From assembly GCA_963277665.1 (NCBI GenBank), contig OY728121.1:1656436062-1656500061 (forward strand): DNA of 64,000 nt, read 5' to 3'. This document shows positions 57,792-64,000 of this stretch, piece by piece; the stretch's first letter is position 1, and each line of letters begins with the position of its first letter. The position numbers and the translations under genes are program-made. The stretch comes from Viscum album (lineage: Eukaryota; Streptophyta; Magnoliopsida; Santalales; Viscaceae). The notes below the pieces were generated by a model. It worked only from the letters and a program-made list of their open reading frames with translations, was not told where the DNA came from and did no database searches.

Positions 57792-60700
57792 AATTGAATA
57801 TCCAATTTTATATTAAGTAATGGCTTCATAATTAATATTTTTTTAATGTTTCTTGAAAAAACATTATTCTTTGTCACATTAAATTATACGACATAACATA
57901 TAATCTTTCATAAATGAATTTAAACTACATTGAACCAATCATTGTTACATGATCTTAAACAATGAGAAACGATAGTTCATCCTTCAAGACTATAAACTAC
58001 ATTGATTGGTCTATTATTTATGACCTAATTCACCTACATATAATATAAATTTTAATAATTTTCCCTCATGTATATTTTTATCAATTCACTTCCTATTTTT
58101 TAATAATAACCTTACACAATAATAGAATCAATTTATTATCTCTAGTTCATGAGCCTGATCAACCCAAGTACTATCTTCCAATAACTTTGTAGGGATTAAT
58201 TATTTTTCATACTTGATATATAGTGACATTCAGATTACTTATCACTAACCCATCCAAAAATATCACATTCATCCAAATTCTCCTAGTTTATGGTATCTTT
58301 ATTCATATTAGGTATTCTAAATCAACCATATGTTGGGATTATATATATAGAAACATGGATATCTTATTATGGGTAAATTTGTAAAGAATTAAAATATACT
58401 AGAATTGATGTTCCACTTTTAAGTGCTTTATGTGGAATGATTTCTATTATCATAGGATGTGCAGTTTCACCTGGAGATCTCAACCTAGGTCCAACTTATT
58501 TTCCTATTGAATTTAAAACCAGTTATTGGACTAATTCTCAGTAACATTATGTTAATTGTAATATATTTAAAATAGGATGAATCCATTAACATATTCTGCA
58601 CACACATGATCTTGATTTGTGAAGATTCTCCCATTATGGAACTATGCTTTTCTTAATTCTTATTATCCCATGATATATATTGATGCCTAGATTTCATAGC
58701 CTCAGTTAAACCATATATCTCCCCAAATTTTGTCCCATATCCATTCTAGTGTTTAGAGCTCAATCATTCATATTAGATCCATTAATATCTATATATTAGG
58801 ATGGAGGAATATTTACCTAAAATTATGTGTTTATTGATTCTTGTTACTCGAGGATACAATGTGATTTCCATGTTTTATATATTTGACTAAGTTGAAAGCA
58901 TTTAATTTATCAAACCATTTCTTCGTATTTGTGTCTACGATTGAATCAGTATGTATAATGTTTTCCCAAAATCTCAATTTTTAGATGTATCTGTTTCATT
59001 TTGTTCACGGAAAATATCTATAGAGAACCTTATATATAAACATCCTTGTTGTGAAACCTTAAACTATATAACAATTGAGTTATATTCTTTTGATGTTATA
59101 ATAAAAAACATATAGTCGTCTAAGTATAACACTTAAATATCTTTTAATTTTTTATTTTATATGACTTTTTTTTCATACATGAGATCTAGATATATGTAAG
59201 GGGATTGAGTTTATCATTCTAAATTCAAAATCTAACAATAATGTAAAGTGAACAATTATCAATAACTATTCCCTAAAATTTGGGTCCTTATAATCTATGT
59301 TTGGATTTTCGCATCCATATCTCAATGATGGGAATTATAATTATAAATACCCCAACATATAAGTCAGATTCTAGGAGATATTTATCCCATGAGACTTCAT
59401 GTGTTTTGATTCTTGTTATTTAAGGATTCATAGTAACATCAAGATCACTTTTCATAGAACCCATACAAAAATTATTATATATGTAAGCTCTCAGTGTTTG
59501 TAAACCCCTCATTCAGGTCATTTTATGTACACTAATAATACACACAAAACTGATTTATAATGAAATCCTGACCTATTGTCCTAGGTATTAAAATCAGACT
59601 CACCTATGGTTTTAACCTAATACTAGAGTAAAAAAATCCCCTGCCAATAACTGTTTTTCTCTTGATTAATGTTATCTTTGTATAGATAGTGATTGTTGGA
59701 TTTCTTAGCCCAAGACCATCCATAATTTTCCGTGTAATTCCACTCCCTTAATTATTTTTTGGTTTTCTTAATCCATTTTAGGTGTTTCTATGTTATACCC
59801 AATGTTAGGATGTCTTTTATTTTCTTATAACTACTAATGTATTGATTCCTATCATCAAATGATATTTAATTATGCATATATCTCTTATATTGGGTCATAC
59901 TAGAAGATGTCATTTCCATTATATCCTTATATTATGATTCTCCTTATTCACATCAAGTTTTCTATAATGACCCCAAATTAGGATATAACCACTCTATTTT
60001 CGTCTATTTATGAGCTTTATTTGGGAAGTGAAACCTTATAAGAACTACATATGGATTTATTCTTACTATCTGGGAAATGTTATTTCCTCTCTTTGAGGTC
60101 ACCTAAATAGGTGTGGGATATATAATTCATATCAAGTGTATGTTCCACTTTATTTGGGTTTCTTGTGTAGTATTGGAGTCCTCATTCACATAAAGACAAT
60201 TTCTCCCCTATCCAAGGACATGTTACCTTTTTTCTAGTAAAATCTATATGAACATAAACATTATGCAGTATTAGTCAAATCTATATGACCATAAAATCAA
60301 CCCCCCATTGTTCCAACTTGAAATACCCTAAAAACCAAAGGAAAGAAACATGATACCCACCCTATCAAACCCCATTAAAGTGAAACCTGATAAAAAATTG
60401 TTTCCTTGATCTCAAATCCATCACCTTTTATAGATTAGTAAATATATAGATAAAAAAAGAATAATTCATGAAGTCTCATCACGTTGAAAAGGTATAGTGG
60501 ATGGCCTAAGGAAAAATTATTTTTCCACATACCAACCCAATCCCATTAATAGATTAGGAAAAATATAGGGTAACAAATCATAAATTCACAATTCTTTTAT
60601 GGACCAAAAAATATCTCTAGGAAAATAAAATAAATTATTGTAAGACCTGTAAGAAGATCCTATTAATGTGATATTTTATTCAATCCATCTTCTTTAATAT

Positions 60701-60869
60701 CTCTTTACCCTAGGAGAGTGTTCAATACACAGTGGAATAATCTTTAGGGATATCAAACCATTATATAATTTCCTTTTATACATAAATATACTATAATCCT
60801 TAAGAAAATGAATCACTATATACCTTTCACGCTTATTGGTAATGACTGTATATGACCTTAAAAGGACTT
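57792..60869. other. A+T-rich repetitive DNA, no gene recognised
   Basis: No coding region. A motif close to TTGATTCTTATTATC...GATATATAGTGAT recurs near 58651, 58834, 59406, 59661, 59842 and 60053 at uneven distances, and again in the 655-bp repeats downstream. The start may hold the end of the interrupted Tat element and its 3' LTR, but I could not prove this. Confidence 0.45.
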
Positions 60870-62278
60870 CTCTACTTAGAAATGATATTTGTTACATATA
60901 TACATCCTACAAAATAGAGTTATGTTTTCATATTGAGGAGAATGACCTCTAACCCCATGCTCCCAAAACAATACTATCATGGAACACTTCATTTAAATTT
61001 GGTTGAAATTCATCCATGAAATTCTTCTTCCATCAAATCATTTCTGGTTTTAAATGTTTACCATTTTTATTTTTATATTCCACAATACAACTATTCATGT
61101 GTATTCAATTACCCTATATGATACAAACTTATGCATCATATTGATTTTCAATGTATGACTGTGACATATTGTTCTTTAATCCAGTTCATAACCAGGTATA
61201 TATTTTTTATGGGGTAAGAAATGTCAAGAGTTGAGATACTCCTATTAGAAGCGTGTAATAATAACATGTGGCTTGATTCCTCTTATCACATGATATATAG
61301 TGATTTATAAGTAACAAATCATATAACTAACTATAGGTATTCATCTACTTCCACTCACTTTAATTATTCTACTTCATCCTAACCCTGGTCAGTTTTGGAA
61401 TCTAGTATTCTAATCACTTTTTAATACCTTCTCCTCATATACCACACTCCATTAATTATGTTTTTGAATCAACATAAACCCATCAATAAAATTTATAATG
61501 AGTTTATTTAAACTGAAAATGACACATATTATTGGTAATGATATATGTGCTGCATATCCATCCTTATAACTGGATGTATGATTTCATCCTAAAGAGAAAG
61601 TATGATCACTCCAAGAACCCTTGGCTATACTATCATGGAGCCAATACTTTGAATTTGGTCTATAGTCATCATTAGTATGATTATTTAATCCCATTATATC
61701 CCAATATAAATATCTCATGTTATGATTTATACATTCCATGATCAAACTATTCAAGTGGATTCAAATACCCTCACTGTTAAACACTAGTAAATCATATCCA
61801 TTTGGAATGTATTATCATGAAGTATTATTCTTTTACCCCATTCATATTTAGGAATGTATTTTTTTGAGGATTAAAATTATAGATGTCAAGATTTTTCATT
61901 TGGTTGTTCATAAGAACTATGTGTGGCTAGAATCCTATTATCAAAGAATAAATAGTGATGTCTAAGCCATATATATCAAACCCACCTAAAGATCATCATC
62001 CACTTTCACTCCCTTTAAATGTTCCATAATATCCCTTAGCAGGTATTTTTTATACTAGACTTTTTCTACCACAATTTAATGCCTTCTTCTCAACTACCTA
62101 ACTCCAAACCTTAAGTATTTAAAACACCATATACAATTCATGGATATTAGGAATGAGTTTATGCAATTTGAAATGGACACCTATTCTTGAAAATGACAAA
62201 CATTCCACATATCCATAATAATAATGAGAGGAATGTTTTCATCCTATAGATATGACCCTATAATCCCATGTTCTCTTG

Positions 62279-62290
62279 TACTACTGGAAA
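62279..62290 (+). repeat. CACTA left terminal inverted repeat
   Basis: TACTACTGGAAA. Eleven of twelve bases mirror the right end. Confidence 0.88.
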
Positions 62291-62299
62291 ACAAACCTT

Positions 62300-62422
62300 T
62301 ACCAACGGTTTGGAGAACCGTAGCCAAGTAATCCATTGGGATAGGTCTATACCAACGGTTTTCCAAAAACCGTTCGTATAGGTAATATGAAATCTATACC
62401 AACGGTTATGGAACCGTTGGTA
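62300..62422. repeat. Left subterminal palindromes of the CACTA element
   Basis: Three palindromic units (about 62300-62321, 62350-62378, 62398-62422), each of the form ACCAACGGTT...AACCGTTGGT with differing centres. Subterminal repeats are the transposase-binding sites of CACTA elements. Confidence 0.82.
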
Positions 62423-62446
62423 TATAAATTCCAAAAATAAAACATT

Positions 62447-62507
62447 CACTGGGATTTGATCCCAGGACCCCTCGTTTATCATTGAACGACTCAACCACTA
62501 ACCTAAC
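62447..62507 (-). other. tRNA-like segment inside the CACTA element
   Basis: The minus strand reads GTTAGTGGTTGAGTCG (A-box-like), then a possible 5-bp TCGTT/AACGA arm, then CTGGGATCAAATCCCAG. The last part is a perfect 5-bp stem with a 7-base loop, in the place and form of a tRNA T arm and B box. An acceptor stem is not seen. It is a tRNA-derived or tRNA-like relic, not a tRNA gene. Confidence 0.5.
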
Positions 62508-62621
62508 ATGACTTTTTTGATCATAATTACATAAATATATATATTTATCTCATAAATATTTTAAATTTTGATTTATATAATGTTCTCGGTACGAAGGTCT
62601 GATAAAAAATGGAAGTACCTA

Positions 62622-63090
62622 TACCAACGGTTGTTAAAACCGTTGGTATAGACCTATACCAACGGTTTTAACAACCGTTGGTATAGGTATTTGGTTGTGA
62701 TTTTGATTCCGGGAAGAATGTTGAATTTTTGGCTCACTTTTCCCAACGGTTTGGCCAATCCGTTGGGATAGGTCTACCTTTCCCAACGGTTTGGCCAAAC
62801 CGTTGGGAAAAGTGGCATATTTAGTGACCTTTACCAACGGTTTGGCCAAACCGTTGGGATAGGTCTACCTTTCCCAATGGTTTGGCAAAACCGTTGGGAA
62901 AAGTGGCCAATTTGGGGGGCCTTTCCCAACGGTTTGGCCAAACCGTTGGGATAGGTCTACCTTTCCCAACGGTTTGGCCAAACCGTTGGGATAAGTGGCC
63001 AATTTGGGGGCCTTTCCCAACGGTTTGGCCAAACCATTGGGAAAGGGGACCTATACCAAAGGTTTTTTCAAACCGTTGGTATAGAAGCGT
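62622..63090. repeat. Right subterminal palindrome array of the CACTA element
   Basis: About ten units near 62622, 62656, 62741, 62781, 62832, 62872, 62924, 62964, 63015 and 63053. Most are the perfect or near-perfect palindrome CCCAACGGTTTGG with its mirror half, joined by TAGGTCTACCT or AAGTGGCCAATTTGGGG spacers. The first two units are mirror images of each other, so they form a larger inverted repeat as well. Confidence 0.85.
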
Positions 63091-63104
63091 TGGGAAAGAT
63101 CTAA

Positions 63105-63116
63105 TTTCCAGTAGTG
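63105..63116 (-). repeat. CACTA right terminal inverted repeat
   Basis: TTTCCAGTAGTG, the complement of the canonical CACTACTGGAAA. Confidence 0.9.
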
Positions 63117-63255
63117 TTGAAAGTATTATTTTGGAACCCATTATTCAAATATGGCGAGTCTTCATCCTCAGTAAAGTTTTCCCTTATCACCACTTCATGA
63201 ATCAAATACCACAAGTTATTATTTTCATCATTTTGATTCCTTATTCATTGGTGTT

Positions 63256-64000
63256 AGAGTAGCCTTAGATCTTGAGACTAATTTGGGTTATTACATCATT
63301 CCCCTCCCAAAGGTGGTTTGTATTGGCATTGAGAACTCCATCATGTTGGGTCTATGTTGACCTATCTATATAGACCCCTCACTCTTCATCAAAGTTGTAT
63401 GACCTTAAACCAAAGAAAATATTGTTCCAAGCACTATGACCTTAAATTATATGATCCACTCTATAAAGAAATCTATAAAAACATGGGCCATACACTATTC
63501 ACATAGTGTTATCACCTTTCCCGTATCTCCATCTAGATAGCCTCACTTTTTTTTTTGAATTGAGAACTACGACCATGAACTATGTGCTCTCATCCATGAT
63601 ACTATCTATATGAGAACTAGGATCTCCATTAACATCAGTTTTACCTTTATCTTACTACATAGTTTCTACAACCAATTTTTCAAAGCTATTTGACCTTTTA
63701 ACCCTTGAAACACATGATTTATCACTATAAAATTAATATTCATGACCCCCTATGGATATATATATATATATTAGTATTGGGAACTCCATTAATGTTGTTT
63801 CACCCATTTTATTTACTAAATAGATCATATCCGCATGTGGTCAAAGTTATTTGATCCTAAACATCATCCCTCAGTGGTTTGACTTGTAGTACATTAATCT
63901 TCTAAAGTAAAGAGACATTGTACTCACTGGGTAAAAAAATGTATAATGTTGATGCCTAGAAAAAGTTTTATATCCACTCACTAGTATTTTACCTTACATA
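63256..64000. other. A+T-rich DNA with worn repeats, no gene
   Basis: No coding region. A phrase close to GAGAACTCCATCATGTTG...TCAAAGTTATTTGACC recurs near 63338, 63608 and 63779, suggesting another degenerate repeat. A (TA)n run lies at about 63757-63771. Confidence 0.4.

Larger units (their letters stand above)
62279..63116. mobile_element. Non-autonomous CACTA (En/Spm-type) transposon
   Basis: 838 bp with 12-bp terminal inverted repeats: TACTACTGGAAA at the left and the complement of CACTACTGGAAA at the right. Both sides carry the 3-bp target duplication TTG (62276-62278, 63117-63119), as CACTA elements make. Only the left end has lost the first C (CACTA to TACTA). The interior holds a dozen or so palindromes built on CCAACGGTTTGG and no transposase, so it would need an enzyme from elsewhere. 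Open frames across it are readings of the palindrome repeats, not genes. Confidence 0.9.
60870..63255. repeat. Tandem repeat, period about 655 bp, at least three degenerate units
   Basis: Sequence order repeats with anchors TTTCAT near 60925, 61581 and 62236, so the spacing is 655-656. Each unit has an ATATCCAT-type stretch before the anchor, then CTATCATGGA, later a CATTCATA block, and GTGTGGCTTGATTC...GATATATAGTGAT (61272 and 61922). The third unit is cut by the CACTA element and seems to continue after 63119. Whether this is satellite-like DNA or repeats inside an old LTR is open. Confidence 0.6.

Noticed and set aside
57792..57850. Continuation of the Tat integrase frame after the chromovirus
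   Set aside because: A few codons could be fitted to the integrase end, but not better than chance. I left the right limit of the Tat element open.
62634..63262. Open frames on both strands across the CACTA palindromes with repeated KPLGKV- or TVWPNRW-like units
   Set aside because: The repeats are translations of the 20-30 bp palindrome array. The same sequence is open on both strands, and no start, family or conservation supports a protein.
1..64000. A previously undescribed defence, biosynthetic or CRISPR-like system
   Set aside because: Nothing resembling one is present. The whole window can be read as known classes of plant mobile elements, their remnants and non-coding repeats.

Overview
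The window is a stretch of repeat-dominated nuclear DNA from a seed plant, probably an angiosperm with a large genome. I base this on the plant-type mobile elements (a chromovirus, a Tat-type Ty3 element with two RNase H domains, a Cassandra TRIM, a CACTA element), primer sites for the plant initiator methionine tRNA, very high A+T, and the lack of any open reading frame that looks like a host gene. The species cannot be named from the sequence. I found no functional host protein gene, rRNA or tRNA gene, and no CRISPR array or bacterial-type feature.

Layout. 1-8,650 is decayed A+T-rich DNA with one G+C-richer island (about 5,505-5,960) holding a short degenerate tandem repeat. A complete Cassandra element, a miniature retrotransposon whose terminal repeats carry a 5S rRNA-derived promoter, lies on the minus strand at 8,651-9,502 with a perfect TTTAT target duplication. 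From about 9.5 kb to 47.3 kb the base layer is an ancient plus-strand Ty3 element of the Tat group: gag at 10.3 kb, protease 12.3 kb, RT and RNase H 13.6-14.58 kb, second RNase H 45.6 kb, integrase end 46.9-47.3 kb. Its two halves are separated by about 30.8 kb of later insertions. The main one is a plus-strand Ty1/copia element (about 28.84-45.39 kb). Its first LTR carries a minus-strand LINE (29,232-31,557) and abuts a long minus-strand non-coding LTR element here called LARD-1 (about 14,578-28,840), which itself holds a solo LTR (20,402-23,135). Its second LTR carries a related element, LARD-2 (36,500-45,204).

At 47,301-57,791 a complete Tekay/Del-type chromovirus sits at the end of the Tat integrase. 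It has two 2.75-2.87 kb LTRs, an initiator-Met primer site, one gag-pol frame ending in a chromodomain, and a polypurine tract. The frame has about forty premature stops but no frameshift. The solo LTR inside LARD-1 belongs to the same family.

The last part, 57,792-64,000, is A+T-rich and repetitive. It includes a tandem repeat with a period near 655 bp, interrupted by an 838-bp non-autonomous CACTA transposon (62,279-63,116) filled with 20-30 bp palindromes. Taken together, the window is a record of successive element insertions and decay, and nothing in it forms a working pathway.
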